Below are positions 39,521 to 49,035 of a stretch of DNA of 64,000 nt, piece after piece (within the stretch, counting starts at the first letter, position 1; each line of letters starts with the position of its first letter). The position numbers and the translations under genes are program-made. Origin of the DNA: Betaproteobacteria bacterium (GTDB lineage: Bacteria > Pseudomonadota > Gammaproteobacteria > Burkholderiales > SG8-39); NCBI GenBank assembly GCA_016195915.1, contig JACPYS010000043.1:124001-188000 (forward strand), read 5' to 3'. The notes beneath the pieces are model-generated. The model was not told the DNA's origin. It searched no databases and was given only the letters and a program-made list of their open reading frames with translations.

Positions 39521-42209
39521 TTTCCGGTACGCAGGATCCGCATTCGGTACCGCACCTGAGCGCCGACTGCAACTCGGCAAAGATTGCATCGGGCGGCCCG
39601 CTGCACCGACGCGCAAGCGCTGCGATCTCGGTCTCGCCCACGTTCAGGCAATTGCACACGACGCGTCCGCGTGGCGCGACGCCGGCGGGCGGGCGCGCTC
39701 CCGGCAGGAGCAGGAAGCGTCCAAGCTCGCCGGCCGCGAGCTGCTGCTCGAACAGTTCCTTGAGCCAGCCTTCGGCCGGAGTCTCGCCGCTGAGGCGGGC
39801 GGCCTCGATGCGGCCGTTTGCCAGCCGCACGCGACGCCCGATCCCGCGGCGCGAATCATCATATCGCAGGGTGCCGGTGCGGGTGAGCGCGAGCAGCTCG
39901 TCGACCGCCGCGATCAGCGCAGCCTCTACCGGCGATTCCGCTGCCGCACGCAGCACGACCCCTTCCCGATCGCGGCCGACCGGAACGCAGGAAGCGAATG
40001 GAAAGCGCTCGAGCAGGGGTTGCATCGACTCGATCAGTGCGAGCGCATCTCCGTCCGCCGGATAACCGAAGGCAACCAGCCGCCACGGCAGCGCGGCGCG
40101 GCCGATGCGAACCGCGCAGTGCTTCAACTCCGGTTGGCGCGAAGCGGAATCGAGCACAGGCAGAGTCACAGCATTGATTCCCAGCGCGCCGGCTCCTGAC
40201 AGGAACCGGCTGCCCCAGTGCATCGGCAGGAACGCCTGGCCGGGGCGCAGCTCTTCGCTCGATTCGGCGGCGAGTGTGACCCTGCCTCGGCGCGAATCCA
40301 CGTGCACCAGATCGCCGGGCTGCAGCGAGCGTCGTGCGAGGTCCGAAGGATGCAGCGCGACGCGCGGCTCCGGGGTATGACCGAACAGGCGCGCAACGCG
40401 TCCCGTCCGGCTCATGCCGTGCCACTGGTCGCGCAACCTTCCGGTGGTGAGGCGGAACGGATACCTCGCGTCGGGCTTCTCCGCGACTGCGCAATAGGCG
40501 GTGTTCACGAAACGCGCGCGGCGGCTTGGCGTGGCAAAGCGGAAATCCGTGTACAAGCGCGCTCGTCCGGTTTCGATCCCTTCGGGCAGTGGCCACTGCT
40601 GCGACCCGCGCTCATCGAGCAGCGCGTAGGACAGCCCCGTAATGTCGGTGTCGCGGTTCCGCGTCAACGCACGGTACTCGTCGAAGATCTCGCGCGGCGA
40701 ATCGAACGCGAACAGCGTCGAGCGGCCCGGCTTCAGCTGCGTTTCGAGACGGCGCGCAAAGTCCGTCGCGATCTGCCAATCGGCGCGCGCCTCGCCTGGC
40801 GCAGGAACCGCCGCGCGAACGCGCGTGATGCGCCGCTCCGAATTGGTGGCCGTACCCTCCTTCTCGCCCCAGGTCGTCGCCGGCAGGAGCACATCCGCGT
40901 AGCGCACCGTCTCGGTCGTGGAGAACGCTTCCTGCAGCACCACCAGTTCCGCGCGTTCGAGCCCTGCGCGCACATTCGACTGCGCGGGCAGCGATTGTGC
41001 CGGGTTGGTGCAGGCGATCCAGACCGCCTTGATCTCGCCGCTGCGCATTGCCTCAAACATTTCCACCGCGGTCCTGCCCGGTCTTCCGGACAACGACTCG
41101 ATTCCCCACAGGCCTGCGAGTTCCGCGCGGTCGCTGTCGCTGGATGGGTCGCGGTGCGCGACCAGCACGTTCGCCATGGCGCCGACCTCTCGCCCGCCCA
41201 TGGCGTTGGGCTGGCCCGTAAGCGAGAACGGCCCGGCACCGGGTCGCGCGATCTGCCCCGTGGCGAGGTGAAGATTGATGAGTGCGGCGTTCTTGTCCGT
41301 GCCGTGCGAAGACTGGTTCAGTCCCATGCAGTAGAGCGAGAGCACCGACTTCGCCCGCCCGAACGAACGCGCCGCCGCGATGATCTCGTCCTCGCCAATT
41401 CCGCACAGTTCGGCAACGAACTTCGGCGTGTACTCGCGCACCGTCGCCTTCAGCGCCGCGTAGCCTTCGGTATGCGCGCCGATAAATGCGGTGTCGGTCA
41501 TTTCGTCCCACATCAGCACATGCAACATCCCGTTGAACAACGCCACGTCGGTCCCCGGCAGGATCGCAAGGTGCTGATCGGCGAATTCGGCGGTGGCGGT
41601 GCGGCGTGGATCGATCACGATCACCCTCACGTCGGGGCGCGCGCGCTTGGCGTCCTCAATGCGCCGGAACAGCACCGGGTGCGCCCAGGCGGCGTTCGAA
41701 CCAGCGATCAGGATGCAGTCCGCGTGCTCGATGTCCTCATAGCAGCCCGGCGGACCGTCGGCCCCGAGCGTCGCCCTGTATCCCGCGACCGCCGAGGACA
41801 TGCACAGGCGGGAATTGGAGTCGATGTTGTTCGTCCCGACGAGAGCGCGCGCGAGCTTGTTGAACGCGTAGTAGTCCTCGGTCAGGAGTTGACCGGAGAG
41901 GTAGAACGCCACCGCGTCCGGCCCGTGCTCGCGAATGATCCGCGCGAAGCGTTCCGCCAGGTGGTCGAGGGTCGCATCCCAGCTGGCGCGCCGGCGCGGC
42001 TCGCCGCGCCCCATGCGTACCTCGGGACGCAGCAACCGGCCGGTGCGGCCGCCGGTGAGGTGCAGCGTCTGGCCTTTGGTGCAGAGCCTGCCGTGGTTTG
42101 CCGGGTGTTCCGGATCGCCGCGCACTCCGACAATGCGGTCAGCTTCGGCATCGATCACCACACCGCAACCCACACCGCAGTAGCAGCAGGCCGATTTAAC
42201 GGAGTGCAT
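39369..42209 (-). CDS. nasA: Assimilatory nitrate reductase catalytic subunit
   Basis: 946 aa. [4Fe-4S] motif C-x2-C-x3-C...C at the N-terminus (CCYCGVGCGVV and RLCTKGQ), molybdopterin guanine dinucleotide domains (SNAAWAHPVLF, GLNQSSHGTDKN, TGQPNAMGGREVGAM), the C-terminal MopB sandwich domain, and an extra BFD-like [2Fe-2S] domain near the end (VVCNCLNVGETEI, CGTECGSC). This matches NasA-type cytoplasmic nitrate reductases that receive electrons through the added cluster. Overlaps nirD by 14 bp; last gene of the operon. Confidence 0.94.
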   Translation of the reverse strand: MHSVKSACCYCGVGCGVVIDAEADRIVGVRGDPEHPANHGRLCTKGQTLHLTGGRTGRLLRPEVRMGRGEPRRRASWDATLDHLAERFARIIREHGPDAVAFYLSGQLLTEDYYAFNKLARALVGTNNIDSNSRLCMSSAVAGYRATLGADGPPGCYEDIEHADCILIAGSNAAWAHPVLFRRIEDAKRARPDVRVIVIDPRRTATAEFADQHLAILPGTDVALFNGMLHVLMWDEMTDTAFIGAHTEGYAALKATVREYTPKFVAELCGIGEDEIIAAARSFGRAKSVLSLYCMGLNQSSHGTDKNAALINLHLATGQIARPGAGPFSLTGQPNAMGGREVGAMANVLVAHRDPSSDSDRAELAGLWGIESLSGRPGRTAVEMFEAMRSGEIKAVWIACTNPAQSLPAQSNVRAGLERAELVVLQEAFSTTETVRYADVLLPATTWGEKEGTATNSERRITRVRAAVPAPGEARADWQIATDFARRLETQLKPGRSTLFAFDSPREIFDEYRALTRNRDTDITGLSYALLDERGSQQWPLPEGIETGRARLYTDFRFATPSRRARFVNTAYCAVAEKPDARYPFRLTTGRLRDQWHGMSRTGRVARLFGHTPEPRVALHPSDLARRSLQPGDLVHVDSRRGRVTLAAESSEELRPGQAFLPMHWGSRFLSGAGALGINAVTLPVLDSASRQPELKHCAVRIGRAALPWRLVAFGYPADGDALALIESMQPLLERFPFASCVPVGRDREGVVLRAAAESPVEAALIAAVDELLALTRTGTLRYDDSRRGIGRRVRLANGRIEAARLSGETPAEGWLKELFEQQLAAGELGRFLLLPGARPPAGVAPRGRVVCNCLNVGETEIAALARRCSGPPDAIFAELQSALRCGTECGSCVPEIRRIAAGARRLQAERTDSPEQQGLSPAAEALPARRDSPVAMPRRESRAAQ

Positions 42210-42543
42210 CGCGCACCGTACCGGGCGCCCGCGCCAGGTCGACCATGACTTCTCCCGCCTCCACCTTCACCGGGAACGTGCGCACGCAACCCTCGTCCGG
42301 TGCGGACGCGCAGCCCGAATCGAGTTCGACGCTCCAGTTGTGCAACGGACAGGCGACCCGCTCGCCAAACACGATCCCCTGTGAGAGCGGCCCGCCCTTG
42401 TGCGGGCAGCGATCGGTGATTGCGAAGATGCGGTCCGACGCAGTGCGAAACACCGCTACGTCGGCCCCGCCGGAGATTTGCACAACGCGCGCGCCCTGCC
42501 GGGGAATGTCTTCGGGACGGCAGACACGGATCCATCGTTCCAT
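42196..42543 (-). CDS. nirD: Nitrite reductase small subunit (Rieske-type)
   Basis: 115 aa with GAGG before ATG 42543. Rieske-fold protein with CPHKGGPLSQG and ACPLHNWSVEL, so both Cys-His pairs are present here, unlike some NirD proteins that lost them. It supports the NirB flavo-sirohaem enzyme in nitrite to ammonium reduction. Seven bp after nirB. Confidence 0.92.
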   Translation of the reverse strand: MERWIRVCRPEDIPRQGARVVQISGGADVAVFRTASDRIFAITDRCPHKGGPLSQGIVFGERVACPLHNWSVELDSGCASAPDEGCVRTFPVKVEAGEVMVDLARAPGTVRDALR

Positions 42544-42550
42544 GGCGACC

Positions 42551-45010
42551 TCAAACAGCTACCGGCTCGGCCGCAATGATCGGCTCGAACTGCGCGTGAT
42601 CGGCGCCCGCGGCGCGCTCCGCCCAGGGATCCGGCTCACCGTCGAGGGCGAACAGCAGCCGCTCGTGCAGCGCGCACCGCCCGGTCGCGTCTTCGACCAC
42701 GCGTCGCTTCACATAATCGAGTCCGACGCGACGCACGAAATGCACCGTGCGCTCCAGGTACCAACCTTCCTCACGATACAGTTGCAGGAATGCGCCGGCG
42801 TGCTCGAGCACCTCTGCCCCGGTCTTAAGCTTGACGAGGAATTGCGCCACTTCGGTCTTGATCCCGCCATTGCCCGCAACATAGATTTCCCAGCCGGATT
42901 CGACGCCGATCACTCCGACGTCCTTGATGCCGCTCTCGGCGCAGTTGCGCGGACACCCCGAAACCGCAAGTTTCACCTTGTGCGGGGCGTACATGCGCCA
43001 CAACGCGCGCTCGAGTTGCTGGCCCATTCGGGTCGAGTCCTGGACGCCGAAGCGGCACCACTCCGAGCCGACACAGGTCTTCACGGTGCGCAACGCCTTC
43101 GCGTAGGCATGACCGGAAGGCATGCCGAGATCGCGCCACACGCCGGGCAGGTCCTCCTTTTTCACCCCCAGCAGGTCGAGCCGCTGCCCTCCGGTGACCT
43201 TCACGGTTGGAATGCGGTATTTGTCGACCACATCCGCGATGCGGCGCAGCTCACCCGCGCTGGTTGCACCGCCCCACATGCGCGGTATCACCGAAAAGCT
43301 GCCATTCCTCTGGATGTTCGCATGCGCGCGCTCGTTGATGAAGCGCGACTGGGGGTCGTCCTTCGCCTCGTGCGGCCAGGTCGAGAGGAGGTAGTAGTTG
43401 AGCGCGGGCCGGCAGCTGGCGCAGCCCGTCGGAGTGCGCCACTCGAGGAAGCGCATCGCGTCCGCGATCGACAGCAGGTGATGCTCGCGCACCGCCCTGC
43501 GCACTTCGGCGTGGGTGTGGTCCGTGCATCCGCACATCGCTTTGCGTTGCGGCGCGGGTGAATAGTCGGCCCCGGCCGCCGCCATCAGGATCTGCTCGAC
43601 CAGTCCGGTGCAGGAACCGCATGAGCTCGATGCCTTGGTGGTCTTGCGCACCTCGTCGAGCGTGAACAGGCCGTGGTCCTTGATCGCGCGCACGATCGTC
43701 CCCTTGCACACGCCGTTGCACCCGCAGACCTCCATGTCGTCGGTCATCGAGGCGGCCTTGTTCCGGCCCAGGTGGCCCGCATCCCCCAGGTTCGCCTCGC
43801 CGAACATCAGGCGGTCGCGGATTTCCGCCACACTCCGGCCCTCGCGCAGCAGCTTGTAGTAGTACGCGCCGTCGACCGTGTCGCCATAGAGCACTCCGCC
43901 GATCAGCCGGTCGTCGCGCAACACCAGCTTCCGGTAGACCCCGCCCACCGGATCGGAGAGCGTAATTTCCTCGGTGCCTTCCCCGCCCGTGAAATCGCCC
44001 GCCGAGAACAGGTCGATGCCCGTCACCTTGAGCTTGGTCGAGGTCACCGAACCCGTATAGCGGCCGATGCCGTAGTGCGCGAGATGGTTGGCGCATACCT
44101 TCGCCATCTCGAACAGCGGTGCCACCAGCCCGTAGGCCACGCCGCGATGGTTCACGCATTCCCCCACCGCGTAGATGCGCGGGTCGAAGCTCTGCATGGT
44201 GTCGTTGACCACGATGCCGCGCTGGCAATGCAACCCGGCTTTCTACGCAAGCGCGGTATTGGGCCGGATTCCGACGGCCATCACCACCAGATTCGCGGGA
44301 ATGGTTTCACCGTCTGCCAAGCGCACCGCCGCGACGCGGCCCGCCGCGTCACTTCCTGGCTGACCGGCAACGATCTCACGCGTCTGCGCCGGCAGCCGGA
44401 ACTTGAGACCCCTCTTTTCCAGCGACGACTGCAGCAACGCGCCGGCGATCCGGTCGAGCTGCCGCTCCATCAGCCACTCCATGAGATGCACTACGGTGAC
44501 ATCCATGCCGCGCGCTTTCAGCCCGTTCGCCGCCTCGAGGCCGAGCAACCCGCCGCCGATGACGACGGCGTGCGAATGCCGGCTCGCCGCATCGATCATG
44601 CGTTGCGTATCGCCGATGTCGCGGTAGGTGATCACGCCCTCGAGTTTCGCGCCCGGAACGGGCAGGATTACCGGGTTCGAACCCGTCGCAATCAGCAAGC
44701 GGTCATACGCGGCCTCGGTTCCGTCGGCAGCGAGCACCACGCGCCGGCGGCGGTCGATTTCGAGCACTTCCTTGCCGGTGTGGAGCGTGATGCCGTTGGC
44801 GGCATACCAGTCGAAGCCGTTCAGCACGATCTGCTCGAGCGTCTGCTCCCCCGAAAGCACCGGTGAGAGCAGGATGCGGTTGTAGTTCGGGTGCGGCTCC
44901 GCGCCGAACACGGTGATGTCGTAGAGATCCGGGGCGAGCTTGAGCAATTCCTCGAGCGCACGCACGCCCGCCATTCCGTTGCCTACCAGCACCAATTTCA
45001 TTTTTCGCAT
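42551..45010 (-). pseudogene. nirB: Nitrite reductase large subunit, interrupted by an in-frame TAG
   Basis: The complete nirB frame runs from ATG 45010 (or 45001) to 42551, about 820 codons, with a single TAG at 44245-44243 (codon 256). Upstream part: FAD domain (LVLVGNGMAGVRALEEL) and NADH domain (HAVVIGGGLLGLEAANGL). Downstream, in the same frame: KAGLHCQRGIVVNDTMQSFDPRIYAVGEC, two BFD-like cysteine clusters, then the sirohaem/4Fe-4S site (KTCVGSEWCRFG, AVSGCPRNCAES). No frame change occurs. A one-base nonsense change or base-call error; as written, the catalytic half is lost. Confidence 0.88.
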
Positions 45011-45028
45011 CGCCGCGTCGCCTTCCGC

Positions 45029-45820
45029 TCAGGCCGCTTCCTGGAACTGTTTGCGGTACAGGAATTCCAGCACCGCCTTGCGGCAGCGGATGTAGCGCGC
45101 ATCGCCGGCCAGCGTCAGGCGTTCGCGCGGCCGCGGCAGGTCCACTTCCAGAATCTCGCCTATCGCCGCCGCCGGCCCGTTGGTCATCATCACCACCCGG
45201 TCGGCGAGCAGCACCGCTTCGTCCACGTCATGCGTGACCATCAGCACGGTCGAGCCGGTGCGATCCACGATGCGCAGCAACTCGTCCTGGAGCCGCGCCC
45301 GCGTCAGCGCGTCGAGCGCGCCGAACGGCTCGTCGAGCAGCAGCACCTTCGGCTCCATCGCGAGCGCACGCGCGATGCCGACGCGCTGCTTCATTCCGCC
45401 GGAGATCTCGTGCGGGCGCTTGTCCGCCGCGTGCTCGAGGTGGACCAGTTCGAGCGCATCGCGGGTGCGCTTGGCGAGCTTCGCCTTCGTCTCCGCGGCA
45501 CCGAACACGCGCTCGACCGCGAGATGCACGTTCTCGAAGCAGGTGAGCCAGGGGAGCAGAGAGTGGTGCTGGAACACCACGCCGCGGTCCGGACCCGGTC
45601 CGGCGATCTGCCGCCCGGACAGAAACAGGTAGCCTTCGCTCGGCTCCAGCAACCCGGCGACCAGGTTGAGCAGCGTCGACTTGCCGCAGCCCGAATGCCC
45701 GATCAGGGTCACGAATTCGCCGCGCGCGATCTCCAGCGCAATGTCGCGCAGCGCCACGAAAACCCCCTTGCGGGTCTCGAAGCGCATGCCAACTTTTTCA
45801 ATCGTCAGGTACCGGTCCAC
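45029..45820 (-). CDS. nrtD: Nitrate ABC transporter ATP-binding protein
   Basis: 263 aa from a GTG start preceded by GGAGGAA. Walker A GHSGCGKST, Q-loop VVFQHHSLLPWL, signature ISGGMKQRVGIARAL, Walker B VLLLDEPFGALD and switch His in MVTHDVDEA are all intact. Belongs to the NrtC/NrtD/TauB group that energises nitrate, nitrite or sulfonate importers; the nrt context fixes nitrate. It lacks the extra substrate-binding domain of NrtC. Confidence 0.9.
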   Translation of the reverse strand: MDRYLTIEKVGMRFETRKGVFVALRDIALEIARGEFVTLIGHSGCGKSTLLNLVAGLLEPSEGYLFLSGRQIAGPGPDRGVVFQHHSLLPWLTCFENVHLAVERVFGAAETKAKLAKRTRDALELVHLEHAADKRPHEISGGMKQRVGIARALAMEPKVLLLDEPFGALDALTRARLQDELLRIVDRTGSTVLMVTHDVDEAVLLADRVVMMTNGPAAAIGEILEVDLPRPRERLTLAGDARYIRCRKAVLEFLYRKQFQEAA

Positions 45821-45841
45821 GCGGATTCCTCCCGATGCGTT

Positions 45842-46765
45842 TCAGTCGTACTGCCAGCGCTTCGCGGCGACGAGCAGCAGTTGTTCGAGCGCGAGGCCGA
45901 TCACGCCGATGACCAGGATTGCGATCAGGATGTTCTCGACCTTGAGGTTGTTCCACTCGTCCCAGATCCAGAAGCCGAGCCCGACGCCGCCGGTCAGCAT
46001 CTCGGCTGCCACGATGACCAGCCACGCGACGCCGATCGACAGGCGCACGCCGGTCAGCATGTACGGCAGCACGGCCGGAAACAGGATCTTGGAAAACACC
46101 TTCCACTCCGAGAGATTGAGCACCCGCGCGACGTTCAGGTAGTCCTGCGGCACGCGCTGCACTCAGACCGCGGTGTTGATCACCATCGGCCAGATCGACG
46201 AGATGAAGATCGTCCAGATCGCCGCCGGGTCCGCGCCCTTGAACACCAGCAGCCCGATCGGCAGCCACGCGAGCGGCGAGACCGGACGCAACAGGCTGAT
46301 CACGGGTTCGGCCATGCCGGACAGAAAGCGGAAACGACCGATCATGAAACAGAGCGGAATGCCGATCAGCGCCGCGAGCCCGAAGCCGATGGCGACACGT
46401 GAGAGCGATCCGAGGATCTTCCAGCCGATGCCCTGGTCGTTCGGGCCGGTGCGGTGGAACGGGTCGCTGAACACCAGCTTCGCTGCGTCCCAGGTTTTCG
46501 CGGGCCCGGGGATCGAGCCCATCTGCGACACGCCGTACCAGACGGCGAGGAACGCCAGCAAGCCGAGCAGCGGCGCGATGAGCTTGAGCGCAAACTCTGT
46601 GCGCTGGCGGCGGAGGATAGCATCGGTGGCCTCCGACGCGGCGGCAGCCTGCCTGAGCGCAGCGTCGATCATCGGCGCGGAGGGGTGCGGCATCTGCGGC
46701 GGGCGCATGACCGGCGCCGCGCGCGCTTGCTCATGCATGAGGGCCTTGGCGATTGCAACGCTCAT
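45842..46765 (-). pseudogene. nrtB: Nitrate ABC transporter permease, interrupted by an in-frame TGA
   Basis: Frame from ATG 46765 to 45842 (about 307 codons) with one TGA at 46165-46163. On either side the protein continues without shift: WTIFISSIWPMVINTAV, stop, VQRVPQDYLNVARVLNLSEW. A Gly codon GGA is expected there (INTAVGVQ in homologues), so one G-to-T change explains it. The six-helix permease has the EAA loop after the stop, so a truncated product could not dock the ATPase. Otherwise a normal NrtB-type protein. Confidence 0.85.
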
Positions 46766-46781
46766 CGATACGCTCCTTCAG

Positions 46782-48053
46782 TCAAGCAGTCTTGACCGCA
46801 AAACCAAGCGCGTATTTCTTCGGGTCGCGCCCGTCCCAGACCACGCCGTCGAGCAGCTTCGAACTGCGCATCGATTCCTTCGGCACGCTTGCCTTCGCCA
46901 TCGCGGCGGCCTGCTTGTACAACTCGATCCGGTTGACCTTCTTCGCGATTGCCAGGTAGTCCGGGTCTTCCTTCAGCAGGCCCCAGCGGCGGTGCTGAGT
47001 CAGGAACCACATGCCGTCCGACAGGAACGGAAAACTCACGTAGCCGTCGTTGTAGAACTTCATGTGGTTCGCGTCGTCCCAGGTCTTGCCCATGCCGTTC
47101 TGGTAGCGCCCGAGGATGCGCTGGTTGATCACGTCCACCGAAGTGTTGACGAACGAGGTCGCCGCGACGGTTTCGGCCATCTTCATCCGGTTGGAAAGCG
47201 AGGCGTCGATCCAGCGCCCCGCATCGATGATCGCGGCGGTCATTGCGCGCGCGGTGTTGGGGTACTTCTCCACGAACTCGCTGGTACAACCGAGCACCTT
47301 TTCAGGGTGGTCTTTCCAGATGTCCTGCGTGGTGACGCCGGTAACGCCGATACCGTCCGCGATCGCCCGGTGGCCCCAGGGCTCGCCCACACAAAAGCCG
47401 TCCATGTTGCCGACACGCATGTTGGCCACCATCTGCGGCGGGGGCACCACGATGGTCTTTGCGTCCTTGAACGGATGAATGCCGTTCGCTGCCAGCCAGT
47501 AGTAGAGCCACATGGCGTGCGTACCGGTCGGGAAGGTCTGCGCAAAGGTGTATTCACGCGGCTCTTTTTTCATCAGCGCGGCAAGCGTCTTGCCATCAAC
47601 GGCGCCCTTGTCGGCAAGCTTCTTCGACAGCGTAATCCCCTGGCCATTGTGGTTGATCGTCATCAGCACGGCCATGTCTTTTTTCGGGCCCGCGATCCCG
47701 ACTTGAACGCCATAGATCAGTCCGTAGAGCGCATGCGCCGCGTCGATGTCACCGTTCACGAGTTTGTCGCGCACGCTCGCCCAGGAGGCCTCCTTGCTCG
47801 GTACGATCTTGATGCCGTATTTCTTGTCGAACTCGAGCACCGAGGCCATCACCACCGAAGCGCAGTCGGTGAGCGGTATGAAGCCGATCTTGACTTCCTT
47901 CTTCTCCGGCGCATCGGATCCCTGCGCCCAGACGGCCGTGCGTAGCGGAGCCGGCAACATGCCCATCAATCCTGCTGCACCGAGCGCCCGCGTTGCGCGC
48001 CTAAGGAAGCGGCGGCGCGTTGCACGGGGATGACGATTGCTCGAGTTGGGCAT
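46782..48053 (-). CDS. nrtA: Nitrate-binding periplasmic protein of the NrtABC(D) transporter
   Basis: 423 aa with GGAGAA before ATG 48053. Twin-arginine signal (ATRRRFLRRATRALGAAG) and cleavage near AVWAQ. Mature domain: VKIGFIPLTDCASVVMASVL, NHNGQGITLSKKL, FPTGTHAMWLYYWLAANGIHP and NMDGFCVGEPWGHRA, the NrtA/CmpA pattern for nitrate or bicarbonate binding. It has no lipobox. It follows the NasT-type leader RNA, which makes it the first gene under antitermination. Confidence 0.92.
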   Translation of the reverse strand: MPNSSNRHPRATRRRFLRRATRALGAAGLMGMLPAPLRTAVWAQGSDAPEKKEVKIGFIPLTDCASVVMASVLEFDKKYGIKIVPSKEASWASVRDKLVNGDIDAAHALYGLIYGVQVGIAGPKKDMAVLMTINHNGQGITLSKKLADKGAVDGKTLAALMKKEPREYTFAQTFPTGTHAMWLYYWLAANGIHPFKDAKTIVVPPPQMVANMRVGNMDGFCVGEPWGHRAIADGIGVTGVTTQDIWKDHPEKVLGCTSEFVEKYPNTARAMTAAIIDAGRWIDASLSNRMKMAETVAATSFVNTSVDVINQRILGRYQNGMGKTWDDANHMKFYNDGYVSFPFLSDGMWFLTQHRRWGLLKEDPDYLAIAKKVNRIELYKQAAAMAKASVPKESMRSSKLLDGVVWDGRDPKKYALGFAVKTA

Positions 48054-48081
48054 GTCGGTTCTCCATCGCGTATCTCAGCTC

Positions 48082-48138
48082 AAAAAAAACGGCGTCGATG
48101 CGCAACCACTTCTTCGCAGGTCGCGCGAGAACGCCGTC
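48082..48138 (-). terminator. Intrinsic terminator in the nas leader
   Basis: On the minus strand the arms ACGGCGT (48137-48131) and ACGCCGT (48095-48089) pair, with a second internal hairpin of eight pairs (GCGCGACC with GGTTGCGC), followed by eight T residues. It ends about 30 bp before the nrtA start. It would stop transcription unless read through, as expected for an attenuator controlled by an ANTAR protein. Confidence 0.75.
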
Positions 48139-48145
48139 GTTCGTT

Positions 48146-48187
48146 ACCGGACCGCCGTTGGCCCGGTTTTCATCCTGTCTAATGCAA
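48146..48187 (-). ncRNA. ANTAR (NasT)-responsive two-hairpin leader motif
   Basis: Immediately before the terminator, a perfect eight-pair hairpin (ACCGGGCC and GGTCCGGT, one G-U) encloses the hexaloop AACGGC, with A at position 1 and G at position 4, the signature of ANTAR target hairpins (48167-48146). A weaker hairpin just upstream (CATT and GATG arms, loop AGACAG, 48187-48168) could be the P1 partner. Bound NasT would favour the P1/P2 form and prevent the terminator. Confidence 0.6.
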
Positions 48188-48338
48188 TCGCCGTGCCATG
48201 CAGCCCGGTTCTACATAACTCCCTGTAATCGCAGCGTTCAGACGACGCTCGCCATGGAATCGCTGAGGGACTGCACAACGCGAATGTGCGCTATTGCGGT
48301 GCACCAATCACTACCTTGCACCCAACTCGGTGCACGGA

Positions 48339-48923
48339 CTACGCCAACAGGCTCGACACCGAGAGGACCTGGCGCGCAAGTTCGCCGATGCCGATGCTCC
48401 GTTCCATTGCCATGCTGCGCAGCGCGGCGTAAGCGTCTTCCTCGCTCATTCCGCGCGCTTTCATCAGCACGCCTTTCGCGCGCTCGATCAGCTTGCGTTC
48501 CGAGAGCCTCGTGCGCACTTGAACGAGTTCGCGCCGCATCTCCTGGAAGGATTCAAAACGCGCGATCGCCGCCTCGATGATCGGTGTAACGCGCTCAGCG
48601 GCCAGGCCGTCGACCACGTAAGCAGACGCGCCGGCCCGCACCGCCGCGCGAATCGTCTGCTGGTCGCGGTCGGCACTGAACATCACGATCGGCCGCGGTT
48701 CGCGCTCCGAGAGCATCGCCACGTGCTCGAGGGTATCGCGCGAAGGCGACTCGGTATCGATGATGATGACATCCGGCTGGTGCCGGCGCACCGCTTCGTA
48801 CAAGCGGTGGGGCTCGAAGACCTCCGCCACCACGACATAGCCGAGGTTTTCGAGCATCAGCCGCACGACCAGCGAACGGGACTCGCTGTCGTCGACGAGC
48901 ATGATTCGCAGTTTTTCCGCCAT
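48339..48923 (-). CDS. nasT: NasT-type ANTAR response regulator (antiterminator)
   Basis: 194 aa from ATG 48923. N-terminal receiver domain (LRIMLVDDSESRSLVV, VIIIDTESPS with the phospho-acceptor-position Asp, IVMFSADRD). C-terminal ANTAR RNA-binding helices (LSERKLIERAKGVLMKARGMSEEDAYAALRSMAM). NasT proteins bind leader RNA and allow read-through into nitrate-assimilation genes; activity is usually checked by a NasS sensor, which is not seen here. It lies directly upstream of the nrt leader. Confidence 0.92.
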   Translation of the reverse strand: MAEKLRIMLVDDSESRSLVVRLMLENLGYVVVAEVFEPHRLYEAVRRHQPDVIIIDTESPSRDTLEHVAMLSEREPRPIVMFSADRDQQTIRAAVRAGASAYVVDGLAAERVTPIIEAAIARFESFQEMRRELVQVRTRLSERKLIERAKGVLMKARGMSEEDAYAALRSMAMERSIGIGELARQVLSVSSLLA

Positions 48924-49035
48924 CGATTGCTTCTCCGTCGCGGAGACCAGCGCAAGAAGCGTGCCCACGCCCTCCGCGAGCGCAAGCGATTTTCAGTCCA
49001 ATTCGCCTCGGTCGATTCACTTGCGATCGATGGTT

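Noticed and set aside
40218-42248. 676-codon plus-strand frame antisense to nasA
   Set aside because: Composition is Arg/Ala/His-rich with no motif, while the minus strand has complete nitrate reductase motifs.
7825-46165. Stop-codon readthrough or an alternative genetic code as explanation of the internal stops
   Set aside because: Both TGA and TAG are involved, other genes end normally with them, and no selenocysteine or readthrough context is visible.
44891-46402. 503-codon plus-strand frame opposite nirB/nrtD/nrtB
   Set aside because: No fold-like sequence; the opposite strand encodes a textbook ABC ATPase and permease.
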